From: RUG14300 sp964391805
GTDB lineage: Bacteria; Bacillota; Clostridia; Christensenellales; CAG-1252
Reading direction: 5' to 3'
NCBI GenBank assembly: GCA_964391805.1
Contig: CAYMNK010000002.1
Span: forward strand, 124,001 to 188,000
DNA: 64,000 bases
In this document: positions 27,470 to 35,275 of the stretch, piece by piece
Layout: each line of letters starts with the position of its first letter
Numbering within the stretch: the first letter of the stretch is position 1
Program-made: the position numbers and the translations under genes
The notes under the pieces: model-generated
What the model saw: only the letters and a program-made list of their open reading frames with translations
Database searches by the model: none
What the model was told of the DNA's origin: nothing

Positions 27470-28459
27470 TTAATTATTTATGTATTTGTCCATCAAAATA
27501 GCCTCGACTATTTCGTTGATAACTCCTTTATATGCATCATCCAAAACAATAGATAGTCCTTTTACCCTCGAATCGGTAAATGCGTTAGTCTGCTTATTGA
27601 ATACCCGCTGGTTAAGCCTAACGCGACGCATAAGTTCAAGTTGTTGTTCGTCCTCTTTTTTACGCAAGTCGCCGTCGGACATAACAGTCAACGTTTCGGC
27701 AAGCTTTTTATAAGCACGTTCTTTATTTTTAAGTTGCGATCTCTCGTCTTGACACGTTACTACCACTCCGGTAGGAAGATGTGTCAATCTAACCGCAGTT
27801 TCCACTTTATTGATATTTTGACCGCCTTTACCGTGTGCAAGGTAAATATCTACCCTTACATCATCGGGATTGACCTTAACCGTGTTTGAAGTGAATATCT
27901 CGAAAACCTTAACCTCTACAGTTTGCGGTTTAACATCGTACAACTTATGAACGCATGTTGCACTATCAAGATACATCAACGCGTTTTTACCCTCGACATA
28001 TATCGTAAGTCCTTCCCTTGACACGGTTAATCCGCAACGCTCGGCATAAAAAACATACATTTTAACAAGTTTATCGGCAAAAACGGAATCGTTACCTAAC
28101 GGCTTGAATTCAATACGTAGTTTTTGAACTTCACCGCCCTCGGGCAGTAATAACGATAACAGTTTTAATATATTTTTATGCTCCACTTGTCTGAGCTCGT
28201 CCATTATCTCGGCATATACCGCTTTTTCATCACTGTCTGCATTAATAACCAATGTCGCTATACGTCTTTCTTCGTCAAACGCATCGATCAAACTTTCTCT
28301 TGCCGAACATATATCGTCAAGTTTCTCTCGTCTTTTAGATAATTCCTTGGTTTCTCGTATATCCGCAAGCACTTCGGGAGAATTCAATCTATATTCTATT
28401 TCTTTTAATTCTTCGACAAAACCCGCCGTCTTGTCAATCAATAAATCAATATTCTTCAT
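27470..28459 (-). CDS. Divergent class I peptide chain release factor, RF1-like
   Basis: 329 aa, about 30 shorter than normal RF1. The catalytic GGQ is at 212-214 in HGKGGQNINKVETAVRLTHLPTG, and QDERSQLKNKERA follows as in RF1/RF2. The stop-codon recognition loop is unusual: where RF1 has VPxTExQGRxHTS, this protein reads VKPQTVEVKVFEIFTS, so a PxT-like tripeptide (PQT) may survive but the context is rewritten. The residue after GGQ is Asn, not His. It could be a rewired RF1, a rescue factor or a paralogue; which one cannot be decided here. The promoter leaves a 1-nt leader, so the mRNA is probably leaderless. Confidence 0.8.
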   Translation of the reverse strand: MKNIDLLIDKTAGFVEELKEIEYRLNSPEVLADIRETKELSKRREKLDDICSARESLIDAFDEERRIATLVINADSDEKAVYAEIMDELRQVEHKNILKLLSLLLPEGGEVQKLRIEFKPLGNDSVFADKLVKMYVFYAERCGLTVSREGLTIYVEGKNALMYLDSATCVHKLYDVKPQTVEVKVFEIFTSNTVKVNPDDVRVDIYLAHGKGGQNINKVETAVRLTHLPTGVVVTCQDERSQLKNKERAYKKLAETLTVMSDGDLRKKEDEQQLELMRRVRLNQRVFNKQTNAFTDSRVKGLSIVLDDAYKGVINEIVEAILMDKYINN

Positions 28460-28466
28460 CTTGTTT

Positions 28467-28495
28467 ATTATAACACGACATTTCCTTCTTGTCTA
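28467..28495 (-). promoter_or_regulatory. Promoter of the RF1-like gene, leaderless geometry
   Basis: Minus strand: TAGACA (28490-28495), 17 bp, TATAAT (28467-28472) with TGT extended -10. The predicted +1 is at 28460, one base before the ATG (28459). Confidence 0.7.
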
Positions 28496-28611
28496 TAAGC
28501 AAATTTTATTTTTTATATCAAACAACCTAAATAAATCTTTTATCCTGTGAAATGTAGGTAAAAAATGATACAATTATGCGCTTTTTAATATATTTTTATA
28601 AATAATTGTTG

Positions 28612-28617
28612 TATAAT
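28612..28617 (+). promoter_or_regulatory. -10 box of the helicase operon, leaderless geometry
   Basis: TATAAT at 28612-28617; the expected +1 is at 28624, three bases before the ATG at 28627. No Shine-Dalgarno is present. The -35 is weak. Confidence 0.55.
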
Positions 28618-28626
28618 ATATTCGAT

Positions 28627-31056
28627 ATGAGGTTTCTAATCACAAAAAACATTAACGAAATAGTTTTGTCATCACACTCGAGAGTTTGTAAAACCGAAAA
28701 GTTTACAAGAGAACACTCGAGATTTTTGGGTTCGGATAGATTTATTTCTCAGTTCGCCGAAGGAATACTGCTTGACGGAAAGGCTTTTAAATATTGTAAA
28801 GAACATAATATTCCGACCGCTAAATTATCCACCATCGATGGCGAATACACCTTATATATCCGCTTCGGATTCTCTGTAAGCGACGCAGAAAGCGACGATT
28901 TGATTTTTTACGCCTTCGAGGATAAATCGCCCGTCAAACGCAAAAACGACATATCTCTTATTAATTATATCGATTTTCACGATAAACTTGAGTTCGCTCT
29001 CGACGCAATAGAAAATTCATCGGGAGAAGCAAGTCAAATCATTGATAAAGACTTCAAAAAACTGTATTCCGTTTTTAACTCCGATCAAGTCAATTTCCCT
29101 CTCCTTAATAAAGAACAGTTGAAACTGATCGAGATTGAAAATAATAACGTACTCGTTCAAGGCGTTGCCGGTAGCGGTAAAACCAATGTATGTATAGACA
29201 AAATTATTTATACCGCTTGTAGAGGCTATAGCGGTAAAACGCTGTACACCACCTTTTCAAGAGGTCTTCTTGTAGATACCATTCAAAAAATCAATGCATT
29301 CAAGGATAATGTTCGTGCCTTTGTAAGTGCTTACCGCTCGAATAAAGTCTTTTTTATAGACGATAATAAGAGAAAAGCGGTTGAAAATCATCTCGGCTTA
29401 TTTCTAAACGTTGACGTCGAAAAAATTCCCGAAGAACTCGAAAGAATACTCTATTATCTCGATAATAAAGTCGATTTCTTTTTGCTATCCGACCTATATC
29501 CTAATAAAGATAACATTACACTTGCTAACGAGGATTTCTTTGTAAAAGAATTCGGGAAAATGCTAAATACTCGTCTATCGGGTAAATTTGCTAAAGTTGC
29601 ACATCTATCAATCGAAGTCGTTTATAAAGAAATATACGGAATGATATTCGGTGCTTCGAGACATGACGATTATTCCGTTATTTCATTAGCCGAATATACC
29701 GAACTAAGACGAGATAGTTTTTCACCGTATATATGCGAAGTCATATATTCGTTAGCTTTGGACTATAAAAAGTTTTTAGCTCAAAACAATGCCGTCGACT
29801 ATAATATTATATCGAGAGAACTGATCGAGAGGCAATCCGCTACCTATTCTTTGACCGTTATAGACGAGGTGCAGGACCTAACCGAAATCAATCTCGCTCT
29901 ACTCAAAAAAATGTCTCGCCGTATGTTTTGCGTGGGCGATGCATTACAAATGATTAATCCCTCTTACTTTAGTTTCGCGTACCTAAAACGGTTACTTTAT
30001 GAAGAAAACTCCATAGCGGTATCTACACTAAAAAACAATTACCGTAATACCGAAAGAATAACCGAAGCAATCAATAGATTAAGTGAGTTGAATATAAGTA
30101 AATTCGGCGTGCATAACTTCGTTTTAAGAGGAGAAAGTATCGAACAAGGCACAAAAACGGTCACAATAAATTTCACCGCCAAGAAATTTGCAGAGCTTGT
30201 TCACAAAGAAAAACTCGATAACTTCACCATTGTAGTAGCATCTATTAAACAAAAAGAGGCTCTACGACGTGTGCTTAAGCGTCAAGAAATACTTACCGTT
30301 TCGGAAATAAAGGGATTGGAACGTGATACCGTATTGCTATATAACATTTTATCCGATAATATCAACAAGTGGAGTGCATTGGATAGAACGGATATAAATA
30401 GAAAAAAAGCCGACGAAAACTCGGTATATCGCTATTATTTCAATTTATTATATGTAGGTGTATCGCGTGCAAAATACAATTTGTTTATTGCCGAACAAAA
30501 GCACGTTCCCCTATTCGACGACTTCTTTAACGGATTTTTCGACACTTTATCGGAACAAAATGCAATAGAAAAATTGGCAGAAATCGTAAGCAAGAACGAA
30601 CTCGATACCGACGAACTATTAGATAGAATTAACGAATTTGTTCGTTTCGGTCAATTCGACAATGCAAGATTCACCGCAAATAAACTCGAGGATGATTCAA
30701 TTAGGCGTACAAGTCTTGTTAAGATAGACATCAACGAAAAGTACATTCAAAAAGGTAACTATAAACAAGCCGGAATCGCATTTTGGGAGGCAGGTATTAC
30801 CGACGAGGCTAAGAAAATGTTCAAGATGTCGGGCGATGACGAACTTATACAACTGATTGACGAATGCGAAGGCTTGGGCGAAGGCAAACTGAATACCGAC
30901 ATAGTGCGTTTCTATCCCGAACTATCTGGTAATGCTGTCGCAAGAAATATCATTCTCGACACATTAAAAAGAGATTCAAAAGCACTGAAAAACGATTTAG
31001 TAACACTTAAAAATATATTTAACTCATCTAAGGAGAAGAAAAATGGAAAGAAATGA
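28627..31056 (+). CDS. SF1 (UvrD/Rep-like) helicase with C-terminal TPR-like tail
   Basis: 809 aa from the ATG at 28627; an in-frame TTG at 28606 lies upstream of the -10 box and is excluded. About 155 N-terminal residues of unknown fold precede a Q-motif (LLNKEQLKLIE, 159-169), Walker A GVAGSGKT (179-186), DEVQD (413-417), motif III GDALQMIN (437-444), YRNT (472-475), a motif V-like SEIKGLERDTVLLYN and motif VI YVGVSRAKYNL (609-619). All catalytic motifs look intact, so ATPase/translocase activity is likely. Residues from about 640 are helical and TPR-like (GNYKQAGIAFWEAGITDEAKKMF). First gene of an operon with coiled-coil, membrane GLUG and small proteins. The substrate is unknown; this is not PcrA, RecD2 or AddA. 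Confidence 0.85.
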   Translation: MRFLITKNINEIVLSSHSRVCKTEKFTREHSRFLGSDRFISQFAEGILLDGKAFKYCKEHNIPTAKLSTIDGEYTLYIRFGFSVSDAESDDLIFYAFEDKSPVKRKNDISLINYIDFHDKLEFALDAIENSSGEASQIIDKDFKKLYSVFNSDQVNFPLLNKEQLKLIEIENNNVLVQGVAGSGKTNVCIDKIIYTACRGYSGKTLYTTFSRGLLVDTIQKINAFKDNVRAFVSAYRSNKVFFIDDNKRKAVENHLGLFLNVDVEKIPEELERILYYLDNKVDFFLLSDLYPNKDNITLANEDFFVKEFGKMLNTRLSGKFAKVAHLSIEVVYKEIYGMIFGASRHDDYSVISLAEYTELRRDSFSPYICEVIYSLALDYKKFLAQNNAVDYNIISRELIERQSATYSLTVIDEVQDLTEINLALLKKMSRRMFCVGDALQMINPSYFSFAYLKRLLYEENSIAVSTLKNNYRNTERITEAINRLSELNISKFGVHNFVLRGESIEQGTKTVTINFTAKKFAELVHKEKLDNFTIVVASIKQKEALRRVLKRQEILTVSEIKGLERDTVLLYNILSDNINKWSALDRTDINRKKADENSVYRYYFNLLYVGVSRAKYNLFIAEQKHVPLFDDFFNGFFDTLSEQNAIEKLAEIVSKNELDTDELLDRINEFVRFGQFDNARFTANKLEDDSIRRTSLVKIDINEKYIQKGNYKQAGIAFWEAGITDEAKKMFKMSGDDELIQLIDECEGLGEGKLNTDIVRFYPELSGNAVARNIILDTLKRDSKALKNDLVTLKNIFNSSKEKKNGKK

Positions 31057-31759
31057 TGAAATACTTCAACTAACGGAAGCATTTAGAGAATATAGAGATA
31101 TGCTTGTTCCGCTAAAGGATAGCTTATTTTCTTTCGCAGATAATTACGAATCGGTAAAATCAAATATTGTTAGACTTAATAACGCTTTCGACGGCGATAT
31201 TCAAGGCAAACTTCAAATGATTATGAACAATTTGAATAGTCAAGCTCAAAAAGCAAACGACTTGGCTACAAGAATTGATCAATTCGTCGGACTTACAAAT
31301 AAGTATGTGAGCGAAACAGAAAAAGTCTTTAGTATGTTTGCTAACCTTGAAAACAGTTTAAAAACTGTTAACGATCTCGAAAAACGCGCTGAAGATACAA
31401 TAGAAAGAATCGACGCTATTGCCGAAGAAAAGAAAAAAAGCTACAACCTCACACAATTACAAAGATCATTGGAAAGTTATAACGCAAACATCCAAACGGT
31501 AAGCGAATTCATCAATAAAGATGTCGCTAAGGTTATGACCGACAATAGCAAGAAACTCGAATCTATCAAAAACAGCACCGATTCTGTGGAAAAATCGTTG
31601 GCAGATGAAGGCAAAACCTTACAAGAACTTACAAAAACATATTCGGAAACAAATACATTGCTTAGAAACTTAGTTGAAAAGAACGATGTCAATGAAGAAT
31701 ATTTGTTCGATATTCTCGATCGTTGGGCTGAGTCAAGACGTGTTAAAACTAAAAAATAA
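31043..31759 (+). CDS. Coiled-coil protein (238 aa)
   Basis: It is almost wholly helical with heptad-like spacing from about residue 15 to 225 (runs of L/I/V every 3-4 residues, rich in K, E, N, S), and no transmembrane segment. No enzyme motif. Start at 31043 overlaps the helicase end by 14 bp, with AAGGAGAAG before it. Its stop shares one base with the next ATG, so it sits between the helicase and the membrane protein and may link them. Function unknown. Confidence 0.8.
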   Translation: MERNDEILQLTEAFREYRDMLVPLKDSLFSFADNYESVKSNIVRLNNAFDGDIQGKLQMIMNNLNSQAQKANDLATRIDQFVGLTNKYVSETEKVFSMFANLENSLKTVNDLEKRAEDTIERIDAIAEEKKKSYNLTQLQRSLESYNANIQTVSEFINKDVAKVMTDNSKKLESIKNSTDSVEKSLADEGKTLQELTKTYSETNTLLRNLVEKNDVNEEYLFDILDRWAESRRVKTKK

Positions 31760-33864
31760 TGGATAGTCAATTTTTAAATCAACTATATAAATATATCAAG
31801 GAAGATAATGTAAAGGGATTCGACGCCTTGATAACCGATAGACTACTCAGTTTAAAACTGGGTAGATTTCCTTTACTTTCATTAATGTATCTCAATAAGA
31901 GTTATTCACTTTTGGCTAAGTACGAAAACAGGCTAAAAGAAGTAACGGATGCTGACTATATAAAAGATGATGAACCTCAAGCTATCTATAACGATTTTAA
32001 AAACGTTGTAGGTAAAGCTATGAGATTTTATCTTTCCGACCGCACTGTGGAACCTGAAGAAATGCTTGCTATTATGGGTTCTTCCCAAAAACTCGAAAAC
32101 GAATGGCTTACCTTCCAACGCTATCCCTCGTCCATCGAAAACATAAAAAAGATTTATCAACTCAATTTCGATCAAACAATTACCGTTACGAGAATGGAGA
32201 TAAACTTACCCAAAATCAAGATAAAAGGCAAGAAAAACAATATGTTTAACGCTTTTATCGTTATATCTTTGGTAGTTGCTTTATTATGTGCAATTTCAAT
32301 CACAACGATATGCGAAATAATCGGTTTAGGCACTGCCGAAAAACCTATTAAGGCGGACAACATAGAGATAATTAACGGTAATGCAAATAAAAACTTCATA
32401 TTGAGTGACAATTTATCGATAAAAAACGAACATGTCGAAACGATAAATTCTTTAGACGGGAACGAAAAGATTATATACCTAAGTTCGCTTCCGTTTATTA
32501 AAACACTTAACGGTACACTTAAGAACGTGACCTTTGTTATCGATGGCGAGCTTGAAGCTAAAGATATCCATACATCGGTTATTCAGACAAATAATGGTTC
32601 TTTAGAAAACGTAAAAGTGATTATTAACGCGTCTATTAACGAAGTCGATACCGAGAACGATCTATATATTTCCGCATTAGTGGGCGAAAATAAAGGTACT
32701 ATTAGCGACTGCACTGTCACGGGAACAGTCACTCTTATAGGTAATGCACAAGGAAATGCTTACTATTCGTCAATTGCTTCTATTAATGACGGCGAGATAA
32801 TGAACTGCACCGTTAAAGATGGTTCGATTACTGCCGAAAACGTAGACCTTGCAGGTTTGGTAATCGACAACAATGGCGGAATTTACAGTTCAACAAACAA
32901 AGTCGATATTTCACAAAAAGAGACAGTTGCTTTTGAGGACGAAGATTTAGGTTGGAACCCCAATTGTGCAGGTATTGTGATCAATAATTACGGAACAATA
33001 GAAAGATGTATCAATGAGGGGAAAATTGAAGCATATTCGGTTACCGATAAAAACTATCAAATATTGATTGGAGGTTTAGCAATCAATAATACAGGTAGCA
33101 TAAGCGACTGCACCAATAAAGGTGATGTCAATGCTTATTCGCCAAACTGCTCGGTATATGCGGGCGGGTTGGTTGCAACTAACGTACAAGAATACAATCA
33201 AGCCACCGCTTCATTTATATTCGGGACCATAGAAGATTCCCGTAATTACGGATATATCTACGCTAAAGTTACCGGGGAAGGAGAAAAACCAATATACGCC
33301 GGAGGTCTAACCGCTATCAATCAAGGTAATATTCAAAATACTGCAAACGGCGGAAAATTGATAGTTTTCACCGTTAAAGGTTCTTTGATCGTAGGCGGAT
33401 TATCCGGTTATAATTCCGCTTATACGCTTAATAATTATACCTCTTACGGACAAATACAAGGCTGTCGTTCCGAGTGTGCTATAGTTGCTACCGTGGGAAC
33501 AAAGCAAAGTTTTATCGGCGGATTGGTGGGCGATAACGCAAGTCTCTTGACACAATGTTTCTCACTTGCCGAAGATTTCACAGTTATAGATAATAATGAA
33601 CCTGCCGAAGAAGGCGATTATTCGCACGCCGTTTTCTTGGGTTCAGTTGTCGGAGTTAACGAATTATACTTTTCAATAAGCGGTTATTCTTCCTTTACGT
33701 CTAACAATTATGCACTGCATACAACGGATGAAATGAAAACAACAGGTGTATTCGTATATTCGAACAATATCATTTCGTCACTAACGGATACATTGAATTA
33801 CTCTTATACCGATAGAGATGCAATGATAAACGAACTAAATGAAAAAGGTTGGTACTGGGAATGA
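31759..33864 (+). CDS. Single-pass membrane protein with extracellular GLUG-type repeats
   Basis: 701 aa. About 160 cytosolic helical residues, one transmembrane helix at about 163-185 after a positively charged stretch (KIKGKKN), and an outside region of about 500 residues. That region holds at least seven GLUG-like repeats of pattern GGL-x-x-x-N-x-G-x-I-x-x-C/S-x-N-x-G-x-I (for example near GGLAINNTGSISDCTNKGDV), predicted to form a beta-helix. GLUG repeats are known from surface adhesins and IgA-protease-like proteins, so an external binding role is plausible. Overlaps the next gene by 4 bp (ATGA). Confidence 0.85.
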   Translation: MDSQFLNQLYKYIKEDNVKGFDALITDRLLSLKLGRFPLLSLMYLNKSYSLLAKYENRLKEVTDADYIKDDEPQAIYNDFKNVVGKAMRFYLSDRTVEPEEMLAIMGSSQKLENEWLTFQRYPSSIENIKKIYQLNFDQTITVTRMEINLPKIKIKGKKNNMFNAFIVISLVVALLCAISITTICEIIGLGTAEKPIKADNIEIINGNANKNFILSDNLSIKNEHVETINSLDGNEKIIYLSSLPFIKTLNGTLKNVTFVIDGELEAKDIHTSVIQTNNGSLENVKVIINASINEVDTENDLYISALVGENKGTISDCTVTGTVTLIGNAQGNAYYSSIASINDGEIMNCTVKDGSITAENVDLAGLVIDNNGGIYSSTNKVDISQKETVAFEDEDLGWNPNCAGIVINNYGTIERCINEGKIEAYSVTDKNYQILIGGLAINNTGSISDCTNKGDVNAYSPNCSVYAGGLVATNVQEYNQATASFIFGTIEDSRNYGYIYAKVTGEGEKPIYAGGLTAINQGNIQNTANGGKLIVFTVKGSLIVGGLSGYNSAYTLNNYTSYGQIQGCRSECAIVATVGTKQSFIGGLVGDNASLLTQCFSLAEDFTVIDNNEPAEEGDYSHAVFLGSVVGVNELYFSISGYSSFTSNNYALHTTDEMKTTGVFVYSNNIISSLTDTLNYSYTDRDAMINELNEKGWYWE

Positions 33865-34079
33865 TAGAAAAACTAATTAAAAATGCAAAATATATCGGAA
33901 TAGGCTTTTTCAGTCTCGATTTACTCTTCCTCATCTTTACTGCGGTATATATTACGTTAGCGATTAAAGGAATTATGTCTGTAGGAATATGGTTTATCGT
34001 AATTTCTTCAGTAATGCTTGTGCTTAATTTAGCATTTGCCGTCCTATCCATTAAGTTAAAAAATAGAAGCAATTTATAA
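33861..34079 (+). CDS. Small two-helix membrane protein (72 aa)
   Basis: The ATG at 33861 overlaps the previous stop (ATGA) with GGGA upstream. Two hydrophobic helices (about 10-33 and 38-62) and a short basic tail. No family recognised. Translational coupling and tight spacing make it part of the helicase operon, perhaps a membrane partner of the GLUG protein. Confidence 0.75.
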   Translation: MIEKLIKNAKYIGIGFFSLDLLFLIFTAVYITLAIKGIMSVGIWFIVISSVMLVLNLAFAVLSIKLKNRSNL

Positions 34080-34088
34080 GAGGTGCGT

Positions 34089-34409
34089 ATGATTATTGGC
34101 GAAACGGTATCGATCATTATAGATCACAGGAAGGGAAGCGTTGACGATAATGGAATTTATTATCCGATAAACGTAGGTTACATAGAAGATAATTTCTGCC
34201 AAAACGGTAAAAGACGTGTTTATTTATTGGGAGTATACAGTCCGGTAGATAGTTATACGGGTGAATTCTTAGGTTATATTAGGTCAAAAGGCGACGAAGA
34301 TAGAATAGTATGCGGTAATTTTCAAGAGCAATTTTCGGACGACCAAATTTTATCGCAAATTGACTTTATAGATAAATACTGCACAGTCGAAAGACCTATA
34401 AATATTTAA
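34089..34409 (+). CDS. Degenerate inorganic-pyrophosphatase-like small protein
   Basis: 106 aa from the ATG at 34089, preceded by AGAGGTG. It resembles the short family I pyrophosphatase-like proteins of Clostridia: the phrases VSIIIDHRKGS, YYPINVGYIED, YLLGVYSPVDSYTGE and IDFIDKYC line up with that family. But where those proteins and true PPases have a run of metal-binding acids (D-x-D-x-x-D type) just before YxLGVD, this one has NGKRRV and LGVYSP, so it is probably not catalytic. It may be a binding protein. The assignment is by memory of the family pattern. Confidence 0.6.
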   Translation: MIIGETVSIIIDHRKGSVDDNGIYYPINVGYIEDNFCQNGKRRVYLLGVYSPVDSYTGEFLGYIRSKGDEDRIVCGNFQEQFSDDQILSQIDFIDKYCTVERPINI

Positions 34410-34411
34410 CT

Positions 34412-34987
34412 ATGAAACTGATCGAAATTAATTCGTGTTTAGGTATTTCAGTAGGACAAAATAAGCTTCTACTCCATAGTCACAAAGCACCTTGCATAGA
34501 AGCAATGGCCAAACACGGGCATTCGTTAAAGCGGATTCCCTTATCGTTATACACAGTAACGGAATCAAGCGAAAACCATATCAAACTAAGGTTTTCTGGT
34601 GCAATGTGTTTGTGTGAAATGGAGTTAAGACAAGAAAAAGATAGACTAACCATCAATTATTCCGCAAATGCCGAACAGTTAATAATATCGCTAAGCATTC
34701 CTAAAGATGTATTATTATATTTCGATAGTTACGCCCTCAACGGAAGAAAATTCATCAAAGCAAAAAACGGTAAATCGGTAAAAATAAAAACATTTTTGAG
34801 TAAAATTAGTAGCGACGGACGTGATAAGGTATATCTCGAAAAACTCCCAACCGAAATAATGTCATCAAATGGATTAAAGTATATATGCGATTCGGAACCA
34901 TTATCAATAGATGCCGAATATGACAAGAGTCTTTCGATTATAACGAACAACGGAAAAGGATATATAGTTATAGAATTAAGTAAATAA
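34412..34987 (+). CDS. Hypothetical protein (191 aa), last gene of helicase operon
   Basis: It begins 2 nt after the previous stop with no visible ribosome binding site, so translation probably depends on the upstream gene. Beta-rich, basic, cytosolic; the pattern of short strands rich in L/I/K/S suggests a beta-sandwich. No family recognised. It is followed by a strong terminator, which closes the operon. Confidence 0.7.
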   Translation: MKLIEINSCLGISVGQNKLLLHSHKAPCIEAMAKHGHSLKRIPLSLYTVTESSENHIKLRFSGAMCLCEMELRQEKDRLTINYSANAEQLIISLSIPKDVLLYFDSYALNGRKFIKAKNGKSVKIKTFLSKISSDGRDKVYLEKLPTEIMSSNGLKYICDSEPLSIDAEYDKSLSIITNNGKGYIVIELSK

Positions 34988-34989
34988 TG

Positions 34990-35024
34990 AAAAGGACGAT
35001 GATAAAGGCATTGTCCTTTTTTTT
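34990..35024 (+). terminator. Terminator of the helicase operon
   Basis: AAAGGACGATG (34991-35001) and CATTGTCCTTT (35009-35019) with a following T-run (TTTTT). Confidence 0.85.
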
Positions 35025-35026
35025 GC

Positions 35027-35220
35027 AAGGAATTAGATACCGACGCATTGCGTCGCCCTACGGGTTCGACTACAGACTTCGTCTTTCGCTCAGTATGACA
35101 TTTGATGGTGTAGTGCTACTCATAGTTCCTTCGCTCAGTATGACAGGACGGAAAGCAGTATGACGGCGGACGAGAATGACCTTTGATGGTGAAGTGCTAT
35201 TCTAACGCTCAGTATGACAT
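35027..35220 (+). repeat. Three-hairpin dispersed element with tail units
   Basis: GATACC, GACGC-ATT-GCGTC, CCC-TAC-GGG, TTCGACTAC, AGAC-TTC-GTCT, CGCTCAGTATGAC (35034-35100), then repeated CGCTCAGTATGAC fragments and GACGGAAAGCAGTATGAC. It lies between the converging helicase and EF-G units. Confidence 0.75.
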
Positions 35221-35221
35221 G

Positions 35222-35250
35222 AAAAAAGGGACTGCGATTAGTCCCTTTTT
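35222..35250 (-). terminator. Terminator of the EF-G-like gene (symmetrical, may work both ways)
   Basis: AAAAAGGGACT and AGTCCCTTTTT flank a GCGATT loop; read on the minus strand it is followed by T-rich sequence. Confidence 0.8.
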
Positions 35251-35275
35251 ATATGCTTGGGGTTAGCCAAGATTA

